A stretch of 64,000 nt of DNA, taken from the NCBI RefSeq assembly GCF_001866075.3, contig NZ_CP063356.1, forward strand, positions 3,586,164 to 3,650,163, in the 5' to 3' direction. The notes under the pieces were generated by a model that did not search any database, had not been told where the DNA came from, and saw only the letters and a program-made list of their open reading frames with translations. Position numbers and translations under genes: made by a program. Shown here piece after piece: positions 41,596 through 49,879 of the stretch (the first letter of the stretch is position 1; every line of letters starts with the position of its first letter). This stretch comes from Anaerobacillus isosaccharinicus. GTDB lineage: Bacteria; Bacillota; Bacilli; Bacillales; Anaerobacillaceae.

Positions 41596-41611
41596 TTTGA
41601 GGAGGAGAGAT

Positions 41612-42028
41612 ATGAAGAAAAGTTTATGGCTTTTATCATTATTAATTATAACGCTTATGTTAGTGGGATGTAATTCGGATATTATAATAAGCCCCAATAT
41701 AACTGTTGAAGGGGAATCTGTAAATTATATTGGTTATGTTGGTTCAAATGCTGGTCCACAAGGGAATAACCCACCAAATATTTATGATGATGTAGAGGTG
41801 ACTGTGGTTAAGCCTAGTTCAATAGTTAATATTAATTATGAGGAAATGCCTAAAAATGTCTATTTGATGTCTTGGTTTAATGGTGAATTATTTGAAGAGC
41901 GTAAGAAGTTAGATGAATTAAAAATTAATGTTCCGAGCGATGAAGGTATTTACATTTATGACCTTTCTGCAAGATGGAATTCTAGAACAGCTGGCAGTGT
42001 AGTATTTGTATTAGAGGTAAAAGAATAG
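41612..42028 (+). CDS. Putative lipoprotein, 138 aa (cassette A50)
   Basis: Lipobox LVGC (Cys near 19), then a beta-sandwich-like domain (NITVEGESVNYIGYVGSN; VVFVLEVKE at the end). GAGGAGGAG before ATG at 41612. Same general plan as 33243. Unknown. Confidence 0.85.
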   Translation: MKKSLWLLSLLIITLMLVGCNSDIIISPNITVEGESVNYIGYVGSNAGPQGNNPPNIYDDVEVTVVKPSSIVNINYEEMPKNVYLMSWFNGELFEERKKLDELKINVPSDEGIYIYDLSARWNSRTAGSVVFVLEVKE

Positions 42029-42044
42029 TTTTACTAACACTTTC

Positions 42045-42120
42045 TTCAATTAACGGATGCGAATGCTTAACTAAGGGTATTCGCCTTTTCTTGTTAAAGT
42101 AACGTGGTAAATACTTGAAT
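42045..42120 (+). repeat. Cassette site A51
   Basis: CAATTAACGGATGC; GCGAAT/ATTCGC inner pairing; closing arm weak (GTGGTAAATACTTG). Confidence 0.8.
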
Positions 42121-42162
42121 AAACCTTTTTAGTTATTAGGAAACTAAAATGAGGTGATAGTT

Positions 42163-42549
42163 ATGAAAAAATTTTCAGTTATGTTTATGATTGGGTTGCT
42201 TTTTGTGTTCCCCAATCTAACAGTAAATGCAAAAACAATCAATGAATCTGATACGGAATTATGCGAAACGCTAAAATATGCACTTATAGGTAGCCTAAGA
42301 GAACCAGTAGATAAAGCAATTGTTGAAATCTACAAAGACGACAAAAATGCACCAGAAGGTCTTACTTGGGCAACATATGACACAGAAATTCTTAAAATAA
42401 AGCAGGTGTACGGGGTTGGCGGATTATATGAGTTAACGCTAAAAATATATCCTTATTATCAAGCACATATGAGTTATGGGGAAGATGAGGTAGTGATAAA
42501 TACAATGGGTGAATTAATAAGTTTTACGCACTTGAAGACATATCCTTAA
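42163..42549 (+). CDS. Secreted DUF3888-like protein, 128 aa (cassette A51)
   Basis: Signal peptide ending VNAK (near residue 24). The domain 'ETLKYALIGSLREPVDKAIV', a middle 'VYGVGGLYELTLKIYPYYQA' and the C-terminal 'VVINTMGELISFTHLKTYP' recall DUF3888 proteins of sporeformers. GAGGTGAT before ATG at 42163. Moderate confidence in the family. Confidence 0.75.
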   Translation: MKKFSVMFMIGLLFVFPNLTVNAKTINESDTELCETLKYALIGSLREPVDKAIVEIYKDDKNAPEGLTWATYDTEILKIKQVYGVGGLYELTLKIYPYYQAHMSYGEDEVVINTMGELISFTHLKTYP

Positions 42550-42550
42550 A

Positions 42551-42595
42551 CTTAACTAACAGAAGCAAACGTTCAACAATTATCCGATTTGCTAA
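42551..42595 (+). repeat. Cassette site A52 (short form)
   Basis: CTTAACTAACAGAAGC; no hairpin or GCAG. Confidence 0.6.
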
Positions 42596-42610
42596 GGAGT
42601 AAGATAATAG

Positions 42611-43552
42611 ATGCTTCAAATGAATATTGTAAAAAAGTTAAAAACATCATATGAGATAAAATTATCATTTGATAGGAAATTGTTATGTCACACTATGGGC
42701 AGCAAAACAATCGTGTACAATACAAAATCATGGGAAAAGGCAGCCGAACTTCAAAAGCCAAAACATCCTGGGTTCGTAACTTTTACGAGTGATAGTAAAT
42801 ATATTTACATTAAAAGTACAAATGGTACTATTTGTGTTTATGACACTGATACCTTTCAGTTAGTCAATAGTATTCAACCTAATAAATCATTACATATAAT
42901 CGAAGGGAAATTTGCAGTAACACAAAAACCTTTCCAAATAATTGATGCTATTAGGACTAAAGAGGGAAACCAGCTTGTTGAAATGGATATTGATAAAGGC
43001 GAATACAGGATAATAACTGATTTGGAAGACTTAATTACGATGTTCAACTATCATCAGTATATTTCTGCTGAAAAAAAACATTTATTTACTGTAAGTTATG
43101 TAAATAAAGAAACTGATTTACGAGAACACAAGTTAATGAAGTTTAATGAGTATAATAAGGAAGTTACTTTAATCAAGCATCCTACCTTTTGGTATTGGGA
43201 TGCTGTAATTTATGACCCTATCCATGAAGTATTCATTATGGTTCATAATGATTTTGACATCATTATTTTAGACTCAACATTCAACAGAGTTATAAAAAAG
43301 AAGACTTTACTTCCAGAATATAATGAAAAAAAAGAAGCGGGACATTACAAACATATTCACCAGTCATCTGATGGGAAAAATATTTTAATCACTTATAGTG
43401 AGATGGTTTTTATATTACGTTACGAAGATTTAGAAACCTTAGTAATTCACCCTCTTCAAAATGCAAGTTTTGCTGAGTTTAGCAATGATAATCATTATAT
43501 CCTTGTTGGTACTTGGAATAATGGTTTCGTCCTAGAAAATAATTTAGAGTAA
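42611..43552 (+). CDS. WD40-like beta-propeller protein, 313 aa (cassette A52)
   Basis: The largest cassette protein. Repeats of four-strand type can be seen: 'KLSFDRKLLCHTMGSKTIVY', 'FTSDSKYIYIKSTNGTICVY', 'HQSSDGKNILITYSEMVFIL' and 'FSNDNHYILVGTWNNGFVL'. No signal peptide, so probably cytosolic. ATG with AAGGAG upstream. Possibly a protein-interaction scaffold; partner unknown. Confidence 0.75.
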   Translation: MLQMNIVKKLKTSYEIKLSFDRKLLCHTMGSKTIVYNTKSWEKAAELQKPKHPGFVTFTSDSKYIYIKSTNGTICVYDTDTFQLVNSIQPNKSLHIIEGKFAVTQKPFQIIDAIRTKEGNQLVEMDIDKGEYRIITDLEDLITMFNYHQYISAEKKHLFTVSYVNKETDLREHKLMKFNEYNKEVTLIKHPTFWYWDAVIYDPIHEVFIMVHNDFDIIILDSTFNRVIKKKTLLPEYNEKKEAGHYKHIHQSSDGKNILITYSEMVFILRYEDLETLVIHPLQNASFAEFSNDNHYILVGTWNNGFVLENNLE

Positions 43553-43597
43553 ATTAATTGCAATAATTCTGTTGACCATTTTGGAGAGTTTTCTTAT

Positions 43598-43675
43598 TGT
43601 AGTAACGGATGCTTATCTTCAATAAGGAAAATAAGCCTTGTTCCGTTAACGTGGAAGTTTAGTAAAATGGGTGTC
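43598..43675 (+). repeat. Cassette site A53
   Basis: GTAGTAACGGATGC; inner CTTCAATAAGG / CCTTGTTCCG; closing arm GGAAGTTTAGTAAAA. Confidence 0.75.
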
Positions 43676-43720
43676 AAGGTTTTAATTATTGAAGATTGAT
43701 GCTTGTTCGTCACAATAGTG

Positions 43721-44125
43721 TTACCATCGTGGGTGATATTCAATTTTAATTTCATCTGCTTCTTCATTGTTAAACAAATAATCTGTGATAATATAATCTT
43801 CAGTCGTGCGAGGAAGAAGAGCGTACCTTACCGAATTTTTTGTATCTACAAGGACAAGCAAAAAATTCAAATCGTCCGATGCCAAAGATGGACCACGAAA
43901 CTTCCTACCAAGTTTCTCTTCTATCATTTCATTAGTTGTGTAAGGTCCGAACGTATGCATTTCCTTCCACTCCCCGTATTCAGAAAGTGATAGGGAATCT
44001 TCTTTCGATGCAACAGCCTCCTTTATAGTTTTCTCCAATTGGGGATGTTGCTTTGCTAAGCCTATATACCAAAATATGCTTGCAGTTAATATCAGCATGA
44101 CAAAAGTCAACCATACGTATTTCAT
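43721..44125 (-). CDS. Membrane-anchored protein, 134 aa (cassette A53, reversed)
   Basis: N-terminal membrane helix (VWLTFVMLILTASIFWYIGL) and an extracellular domain with 'SEYGEWKEMHTFGPYTTNEM' and 'NSVRYALLPRTTEDY'. AAGGAG before ATG on the minus strand. One of the few reversed cassettes. Confidence 0.8.
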   Translation of the reverse strand: MKYVWLTFVMLILTASIFWYIGLAKQHPQLEKTIKEAVASKEDSLSLSEYGEWKEMHTFGPYTTNEMIEEKLGRKFRGPSLASDDLNFLLVLVDTKNSVRYALLPRTTEDYIITDYLFNNEEADEIKIEYHPRW

Positions 44126-44192
44126 ATCGATACTCCTTTTGTATCTTTAATAATTTCAATGTTCATTTTACCATAGAATAGATGCAAACTAT

Positions 44193-44275
44193 TACACTAA
44201 CGAGAGCGAATTTTGAACAAGGGTATTCGCCTTTCTTTGTTGAAGTAAAGAAGCAAAGAGTTGAATAAAATTTCT
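44193..44275 (+). repeat. Cassette site A54
   Basis: CACTAACGAGAGC; GCGAAT/ATTCGC; closing arm GAAGCAAAGAGTTG. Confidence 0.8.
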
Positions 44276-44320
44276 AAAATCGAATGCTTTAGGCAACTTT
44301 ATTATTTGGAGGGATAAAGG

Positions 44321-44743
44321 TTGAATTATCTATTAAAGTGCATTATGTGGATTTTTTTCCTACTTAGTTCAGCGTGGCTTTTCGAAACATCCTGGGGATG
44401 GGAAAATACCGCATTTTGGCCTACAACACCATTTTTACATTTTTTATCAATTGTAACGCCAATATCGATACTAATTTTGTTTGGGGTTCTTCTTGGTGGA
44501 GGGCATTTGATTAAAGAGTTAAAAGCAGATGGAAGATGGAAAATTAACTTTAAAATGATGATTACGCTTGGCATCTTACCACTTGGAATAGTTCTACTCC
44601 TATTAACTTTTTATGTAAAAGGTTTAGTGGATTTAGGTAGATTTAATCATATCTATTTACGGAACTTTGCTTTGATTTTATGTGGTTACTATATTTCCCA
44701 TAGCATACATAAAGTAAAAAAAAAATTATCGCTATTGAACTAA
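44321..44743 (+). CDS. Four-helix membrane protein, 140 aa (cassette A54)
   Basis: Helices at about 5-22, 37-60, 80-102 and 112-130. TTG start behind GGAGGG. The stop codon TAA is part of the opening arm of site A55. Unknown. Confidence 0.8.
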   Translation: MNYLLKCIMWIFFLLSSAWLFETSWGWENTAFWPTTPFLHFLSIVTPISILILFGVLLGGGHLIKELKADGRWKINFKMMITLGILPLGIVLLLLTFYVKGLVDLGRFNHIYLRNFALILCGYYISHSIHKVKKKLSLLN

Positions 44744-44815
44744 CGAATAGCGAATGCTTAACAAGGGTATTCGCCTTTTCTTTTTGAAGTAAAGAGCAGG
44801 AATGTTGAACAAGGA
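44738..44815 (+). repeat. Cassette site A55
   Basis: GAACTAACGAATAGC; GCGAAT/ATTCGC; closing arm GAGCAGGAATG. Confidence 0.85.
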
Positions 44816-44839
44816 AATTTATAGATTGGGGGCGAAAGA

Positions 44840-45109
44840 ATGAAAAGGACAGTAATTGGCGGTTTTATAATGTTAGGAGGATTATTTACTACATTAACTA
44901 TAATTGTGGTGGCAGCAACATATATTCCCAGCATGACTAGATGGTCTGGTTCACAGTTGTGGTATGCAATTTTTGGGGGAAAGCAATATGGGAATGATAC
45001 TGTTCAAAGTTTATTCCTAGGTTTCCCATTTGTTGTAGGATTGTTGTTGTCGATTTTGGGGCTAGTAATACTAGTAATGGAGTATTTTGACAAGTCCTTT
45101 TTAAAGTAA
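44840..45109 (+). CDS. Two-helix membrane protein, 89 aa (cassette A55)
   Basis: Helices at about 6-28 and 60-80 with an extracytoplasmic Trp/Tyr-rich loop (MTRWSGSQLWYAIFGG). GGGGGCG before ATG. Unknown. Confidence 0.8.
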   Translation: MKRTVIGGFIMLGGLFTTLTIIVVAATYIPSMTRWSGSQLWYAIFGGKQYGNDTVQSLFLGFPFVVGLLLSILGLVILVMEYFDKSFLK

Positions 45110-45111
45110 GT

Positions 45112-45195
45112 TTTTTACTAACGGATGCATTACTTCAAGTAGGTGTAATGCTTTCTTTTGCTGAATTAAAACACAGTTTAAGGAAGAAGAGAGTT
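45112..45195 (+). repeat. Cassette site A56
   Basis: ACTAACGGATGC; inner GCATTAC / GTAATGC; closing arm ACACAGTTTAAGG. Confidence 0.8.
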
Positions 45196-45258
45196 AGGAC
45201 TTTTAAAGAAATAATTAATTCATGTTAATGAAAAATGTAAGCAAGGAGGTGTTAAATT

Positions 45259-45459
45259 ATGAAAAAGTTGATTAAGGGTTTTTTGGTAGTTATCTTTTTC
45301 CTTTTATATATTTTAATTTTTGAAAGAACTATACATTATACTATTGGTGGGTTTGGGTCTTCTGGCATGGCGTTGATTGGTACCGCAATTATGATTGTTA
45401 TAGCAGTAGTTTTATCAATATTAACCACTGACAAAGTTGTTGAAGTTTTAAAAAATTAA
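45259..45459 (+). CDS. Two-helix membrane protein, 66 aa (cassette A56)
   Basis: Helices at about 5-24 and 33-54 with a short C-tail (TTDKVVEVLKN). AAGGAGGTG before ATG. Unknown. Confidence 0.8.
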   Translation: MKKLIKGFLVVIFFLLYILIFERTIHYTIGGFGSSGMALIGTAIMIVIAVVLSILTTDKVVEVLKN

Positions 45460-45507
45460 TAATAGTCTATTCCAGCACAAGTAAACTAACATAATAAATT
45501 AGAAGTG

Positions 45508-45523
45508 TTGAACTAACGGTGAG
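45508..45523 (+). repeat. Cassette site A57, opening arm (split by intron)
   Basis: TTGAACTAACGGTGAG, then the second group II intron. Confidence 0.75.
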
Positions 45524-48172
45524 GTCCGACATGTTCTGTAATAAACGTCTTACGACGTGAAAATACAGGGAAGCCAATGCATAATGGCTTCTAACTTTAT
45601 AATCGAGGATAGGAATGATGTGACCATGTACACAGAAACTATCTCGTCAAAGCTCCTGCGTGCGTCATGATTGACAGATCATCGGGGTTCGAAGGACAGG
45701 TAGAGTCGGCAGAACGAAGGCTGAAGCCATTCCTAAAAGGAAAAGGTATGCCAACGGATATGCCGGATGGCTGAAAAACTGGATATGGTGAGAATGTTTC
45801 AATAAGAAACTGACAAACAACCGAATGTACGGGTCTAAAGTTAGGACATGCGGAAACGTATGTACCATCACACGATGGGGTGAGCGGCGTAAAGTAAAAG
45901 TCTCTCCTATGAAATACGCTATATTGAACAATGGCAATATCCAACTCACAGGCTCAGAGGAAGCACCTAAGTTCAGAATGGATAGCTAGATTATAAGGAA
46001 CTTGGAAAGCAAGGAACGTTGTAACTTGGACTGTCAGCCAAAACGGTTGCTATAAGGCTCAAGCCGAAAAGCATTTATCTTTGTGAGGGTAAGGGCACGA
46101 CCTATGAAACTCCTGTAATGGGATCGGAGGAACAGCCCTAAGTCTAATTGTATGAATGATCATTTTCCAAACGTGTATTGCACCGATCTGGTAAGAACGT
46201 GGGAACATCACCTTGAACTAAGGGGGTGCCACAGTGCAAACTCTACGATATTGGGATTACTATGGCATGACTGAAACCTTTACAGATTTATTTGAAAGAT
46301 CAAAGAAACAAGAAATTTTCCACTCCTTATATGACACAATTACGTCCAAGGAAAATATTTTGTTGGCTTATCGCTCAATAAAATCTAATAAAGGGTCGAA
46401 GACACCAGGAACTGATGGTAAAACTATCAACGATATCAAAAAACTATCAGATGAAGAACTAGTAACGTTAATCCAAGACAAGCTAAAAAATTATCGTCCA
46501 AAGAAAGTTAGGCGAAAATTAATTCAGAAGGATAATGGGAAATGGAGACCTCTTGGTATACCCTGTATTTTTGATCGAGTTATACAACAATGCTTCAAGC
46601 AGGTACTTGAACCCATTGCCGAAGCACAATTTTATAAACATAGCTACGGTTTCAGACCTTTACGGTCTACACACCATGCTATGGCAAGAGTACAATTCTT
46701 AGTTAATCAAGCCTCACTACACTTCGTAGTAGATATTGATATTAAAGGCTTCTTTGACAACATCAATCATACTTTACTTATAAAACAATTGTGGAACTTG
46801 GGAATAAGGGATAGAAAAGTGCTAGCATGCATTTTTAAAATGTTAAAAGCGGAAATTGACGGAGAAGGATCACCAACAAAGGGTTCTCCTCAGGGCGGAC
46901 TGTTATCGCCCCTACTTTCTAACGTGGTACTCAATGATTTAGATCAATGGGTTTCTAAACAATGGGAATTTTTCCCCTTAGACAGACCTTTTAAAACAAG
47001 AGAAGGCGAACTCCTGGCTAAAAAGCGAACCAATCTGAAAGAGGGTTATCTTGTACGCTACTGTGACGATTTCAAAATACTTTGTCGAGATTGGAAGACT
47101 GCGCAAAAGTGGTATCATGCAGTAAAATCCTATCTGAAACATCGTCTTAAACTTGATATTTCACCTGAGAAATCACAGATCATCAATCTGCGAAAAAGAA
47201 GTTCTGAATTTTTAGGGTTTACTATTCGTGCGAATAGAAAAAGGAATAAGAGAGTTGCACACACAGGTATAAAGGATAGTAAAAAGCAGAAAATCATTGC
47301 TGAAGCCAAAAAACGCATTCTAAAATTACAAGCTTCACCGACTGCACAAAATGCCCTACTCTTTAATAGCTTCGTTCTAGGAATTCACAACTACTTCAAT
47401 CGAGCAACACATGTAAACAATGAGTTCTCGCGTCTTGCCTACAAACTGCATTACTTTATGTATAATCGTCTTAAATCTGTCGGGAAGTATGAACATCCAG
47501 CCAATCCACCACCAACCTACAAAAAGTTTTACAGATTAGGTTATAGGACATTTAAGGTAGCTAAAGTTTATCTTTACCCAATCGCTGATGTAAGAACAAA
47601 AAACAGCATGAACTTCAGTCAAGGACTTACGCCCTTCACCGAAGAGGGAAGGAAACTCATACAAAAGAAACTTAGAGTTGACATACAACAAGAAATTTCT
47701 TTGTTAATGCAATCTAATCTCCCGACACGAAGTGTCGAATATATGGATAACAGGATTAGTCGGTACAGCATGAAACTTGGGAAGTGCGAAATCACAGGAA
47801 TTTTCCTAACCGCTACTAATGTGCACTGTCACCACTTTATCCCGTTACATCTCGGTGGGAATGACAGTTTCAACAACCTTCGAATTCTCCACAAAGAAGT
47901 ACATAAGCTAATTCATATAAAAGACATCAAGACGATTAACACACTCATAACCATACTTGGTCTAACCAAGACAATGATAAATAAGATCAACCAATACCGT
48001 AAGGAATGTAGCATGGATCAAATCTTATAATCTCAAAAAAATAATGAGTAACATGGAACTTATGATTTAAATACATACAATTAGATGGAACGCCGTATGC
48101 TGGGAAACTGGCTCGTACGGTGTGGAGCAGGGGAAAAGCTGGAGATCATATCAAAGGTTTACCTATTGCTAC
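45524..48172 (+). mobile_element. Group II intron, copy 2
   Basis: Same 2649-nt intron as at 4174: identical encoded protein and no difference in the flanking RNA that I could see by eye. It sits at the same point of a cassette site (GGTGAG / CTTTAGTG). The 3' exon here is a long-form site, while copy 1's is an ordinary one, so both insertions recognise the site rather than the cassette. Confidence 0.88.
46234..48030 (+). CDS. ltrA: Group II intron reverse transcriptase/maturase with HNH, 598 aa
   Basis: Identical in protein sequence to 4884-6680: reverse transcriptase with YCDD at 276-279, maturase region and C-terminal HNH (HCHHFIPLHLGG). Both copies are full length, so either could serve both introns. 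The identity implies a recent move or gene conversion. Confidence 0.95.
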   Translation: MQTLRYWDYYGMTETFTDLFERSKKQEIFHSLYDTITSKENILLAYRSIKSNKGSKTPGTDGKTINDIKKLSDEELVTLIQDKLKNYRPKKVRRKLIQKDNGKWRPLGIPCIFDRVIQQCFKQVLEPIAEAQFYKHSYGFRPLRSTHHAMARVQFLVNQASLHFVVDIDIKGFFDNINHTLLIKQLWNLGIRDRKVLACIFKMLKAEIDGEGSPTKGSPQGGLLSPLLSNVVLNDLDQWVSKQWEFFPLDRPFKTREGELLAKKRTNLKEGYLVRYCDDFKILCRDWKTAQKWYHAVKSYLKHRLKLDISPEKSQIINLRKRSSEFLGFTIRANRKRNKRVAHTGIKDSKKQKIIAEAKKRILKLQASPTAQNALLFNSFVLGIHNYFNRATHVNNEFSRLAYKLHYFMYNRLKSVGKYEHPANPPPTYKKFYRLGYRTFKVAKVYLYPIADVRTKNSMNFSQGLTPFTEEGRKLIQKKLRVDIQQEISLLMQSNLPTRSVEYMDNRISRYSMKLGKCEITGIFLTATNVHCHHFIPLHLGGNDSFNNLRILHKEVHKLIHIKDIKTINTLITILGLTKTMINKINQYRKECSMDQIL

Positions 48173-48312
48173 CTTTAGTGAAAAATTTGGCAGTAGAGGA
48201 CCTGGATACTTATTAAGCCTGGTCCTTTTATTTTTCTTTTAAAATTGTCTTTTTGTAATTGGTAGATAGTGTTAAAATTTACTTATTCAAGTAAAGAAGC
48301 AGGTTAGTACAA
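48173..48312 (+). repeat. Cassette site A57, closing part (long form, split by intron)
   Basis: CTTTAGTGAAAAATTTGGCAG; GGACCTGG and CCTGGTCC hairpin; TGTTAAAAT; closing arm GAAGCAGGTTAGTAC. Confidence 0.85.
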
Positions 48313-48388
48313 TACTGTTCATTCTCCATCAGGATATATTTGATTTAATTACACATATTAAAACCAAATGTCTAAATGGAGGGATTTT

Positions 48389-48919
48389 ATGAAGCATTAT
48401 AAGGTTATTTTTTTGGTGACTATGTTTATTTTAAGTTTCACTATGTTGATTAGTGCCAATGAATCACAAGGAAAAACTCATGAAGAAAAACAGATTGAAG
48501 AATTTATAAAGGGGAATGACTATATTCCTGCTAAAAAAGCAATTGCACAATTTCAAAAAATGTATGGTGAAAAGGTAAACCTTCCAAGAAAGTTGCCTTT
48601 TGAGCCAACCCATCGGTTCGGAAATATTGATAAAGATGGTAGGTTAAAACTACATTTTCTAAGACCAGGTAAAATTGATGAATACCCTACACTTGATTTC
48701 GTTTTTTATGTAATGCCTCAAAAAGACTTAGATATGATTGTTCATTCAAATGATAAAGTTTATAACCTGAAAAATGAAGAAAAGGCTTTTTACAGAAAGC
48801 ATCATAATGATTTTCACTCTTTGGCTTTTGTTCAAAATAAGTTAGGGTATTATTTTGGTGCGAATCCTGACAAAATTGATTTAGATTCTTTCACAGAAAT
48901 TGCTGAGTCCATAAAATAG
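48389..48919 (+). CDS. Secreted protein, 176 aa (cassette A57; paralogue of 9785)
   Basis: Signal peptide (about 25 residues), then a domain parallel to the protein at 9785: 'PAKKAIAQFQKMYGEKVNLP', 'RKLPFEPTHRFGNIDKDG' and a C-terminal 'FTEIAESIK'. The shared blocks show one family carried by two distant cassettes. GGAGGG before ATG at 48389. Family name unknown to me. Confidence 0.82.
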   Translation: MKHYKVIFLVTMFILSFTMLISANESQGKTHEEKQIEEFIKGNDYIPAKKAIAQFQKMYGEKVNLPRKLPFEPTHRFGNIDKDGRLKLHFLRPGKIDEYPTLDFVFYVMPQKDLDMIVHSNDKVYNLKNEEKAFYRKHHNDFHSLAFVQNKLGYYFGANPDKIDLDSFTEIAESIK

Positions 48920-48955
48920 AAAAGAAAAATAATTCAGGACAACAGCTTCATTATC

Positions 48956-49042
48956 TTCAACAAACGGTGAGCAATAGTTGAACAAGGAGTTGTCGATGCG
49001 ACAGAAGCTCTTTGCTGAAGAGGTTAGTCCAATAATAAGAAG
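48956..49042 (+). repeat. Cassette site A58
   Basis: CAACAAACGGTGAGC; inner GGAGTTGTCG / CGACAGAAGCTC; closing arm GAAGAGGTTAGTCC. Confidence 0.8.
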
Positions 49043-49050
49043 GTGAGAAG

Positions 49051-49320
49051 ATGGACCAGATAAAGATTAAAGTTAATAACAAGAGTTTATATATTAACAA
49101 TAGCAATAACATAGTCGGGGAAATATGCATTGAAAAGAACGGATATATCTTCTTTCCTGATGAAAAATGGACTGACTTTGTGGTTGTAATACTGTCTTGG
49201 TGGAACAAAAAACTTCGATATTTTAAGTATTTAAAAATTGAAGAGAGATTAGATTTTGATTTTATGGATGGTCCGCTCAAAAACATTGATTTGGTGTATC
49301 TTTTATCTTTGTTTACATGA
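49051..49320 (+). CDS. Hypothetical small protein, 89 aa (cassette A58)
   Basis: Soluble beta-rich start (MDQIKIKVNNKSLYINNSNN) and a 'KWTDFVVVILSWWNKKLRYF' segment typical of short immunity-like proteins. GAAGGTGAG before ATG. The end of the gene touches the first of three related short repeats, so the native C-terminus may have been altered. Confidence 0.75.
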   Translation: MDQIKIKVNNKSLYINNSNNIVGEICIEKNGYIFFPDEKWTDFVVVILSWWNKKLRYFKYLKIEERLDFDFMDGPLKNIDLVYLLSLFT

Positions 49321-49550
49321 AACCGTAGATAAGCGTTTAAGGGCTTGACTTGGAGCCTCTGTGGGCATGATTTGTCTTGAAAGGCTGAAGCCGTTGTTTC
49401 ATCAGGCATGCCAGCCTATCATACCCACCCCTCCAAGTAAAGTCCTATCTTTGTTAACGTTGAAAACTATAATTACTAACTAAATATAATTAGTAAATAA
49501 AGTTGGGGACTAGGCTGTTTTTGTATCTTTATTTACGTTGAATACGGTCC
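49302..49550. repeat. Three related blocks around a structured element
   Basis: TATCTTTGTTTACATGAA (about 49304), TATCTTTGTTAACGTTGAAA (about 49447) and TATCTTTATTTACGTTGAAT (about 49530) are clear relatives, suggesting repeated insertion or duplication at one target. Confidence 0.55.
49340..49440. other. Structured, GC-richer element of about 100 bp
   Basis: Nested inverted repeats (ACTTGGAG/CTCCAAGT and GTGGGCATGAT/ATCATACCCAC) enclose an AAGGCTGAAGCC hairpin. No coding frame. Looks like a small non-autonomous element or structured RNA. Confidence 0.5.
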
Positions 49551-49567
49551 AAAACCATAGTACATAT

Positions 49568-49600
49568 AAGAGTAGCTTTAGTTGAAGAAGCGATTGAAAA
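49568..49600 (+). repeat. Cassette site A59 (degenerate)
   Basis: AAGAGTAGCTTTAGTTGAAGAAGCG retains the middle and closing parts without TAACG. Confidence 0.45.
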
Positions 49601-49612
49601 TAATAATACAAG

Positions 49613-49646
49613 TAATGGTCCAGTTCTTGAAACTGGACCATTTTTA
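49613..49646 (+). terminator. Strong intrinsic terminator
   Basis: ATGGTCCAGTT and AACTGGACCAT with a 6-nt loop, followed by TTTTTAT. Confidence 0.8.
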
Positions 49647-49652
49647 TATACA

Positions 49653-49694
49653 AAAAGCACCCCATTATGCGGTGCAATTAGGAGTGCTTTTTGT
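49653..49694. terminator. Bidirectional terminator-like hairpin
   Basis: AAAAAGCACCCC and GGAGTGCTTTTT pair (one mismatch) with A- and T-runs on the two sides. Confidence 0.7.
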
Positions 49695-49719
49695 TGCGTA
49701 AATTATAGTTTTGCGATAG

Positions 49720-49868
49720 TTAACGGAACCCGTTAGCAAAATCTGTTTCTCTTTTATTTAACCAAAACAAAGCTTCTGCATAATATGCATGTTTAAAGAA
49801 ATTTTGATTTGCTAATATTTTTTTAGGGAAAACGTCACGATAAGTTAAATTTAATGTTTTTCGGGAGA
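49720..49868 (-). pseudogene. 3' end of a lost minus-strand gene
   Basis: An open frame without any start codon reads 'TYRDVFPKKILANQNFFKHA' to 'KRETDFANGFR' before a stop, with coding-like composition. The upstream part is missing. The family is unknown to me. Confidence 0.45.
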
Positions 49869-49879
49869 GTGCTCACCAG

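Larger units (their letters stand above)
3493..49600 (+). other. Array A: tandem single-gene cassettes separated by palindromic sites
   Basis: About 58 units of 0.25-1 kb each carry one small gene and one diverged site. A typical site opens TTAAACTAACGRNKGC, has a variable hairpin of 15-100 nt, and closes GAAGCAGNWTANTTNAANAA. Opening and closing arms are imperfect inverted copies of each other. Only about four cassette genes point against the array. Sites, not genes, are the shared element, as in integron cassette arrays. No integron integrase is present in the window. Individual sites and genes follow below. Confidence 0.85.

Noticed and set aside
43703..43990. Plus-strand 95-codon ORF opposite the 43721 gene
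   Set aside because: No ribosome binding site; the minus frame has AAGGAG, an N-terminal membrane helix and normal composition.
48957..49409. 150-codon minus-strand ORF across site A58 and its gene
   Set aside because: It reads through a cassette site and opposite a gene with a good ribosome binding site; low-complexity Leu/Ser sequence.
3493..49600. CRISPR array
   Set aside because: Repeats are spaced by whole genes, are strongly diverged and palindromic with variable loops, and there are no uniform spacers or cas genes.
3493..49600. Classical integron with attC sites
   Set aside because: The layout is similar, but GTTRRRY/RYYYAAC cores are not consistently present and no IntI is in the window, so I describe the sites as attC-like only.
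3493..49600. Prophage or conjugative element
   Set aside because: No capsid, tail, terminase, relaxase or type IV secretion genes among the products.
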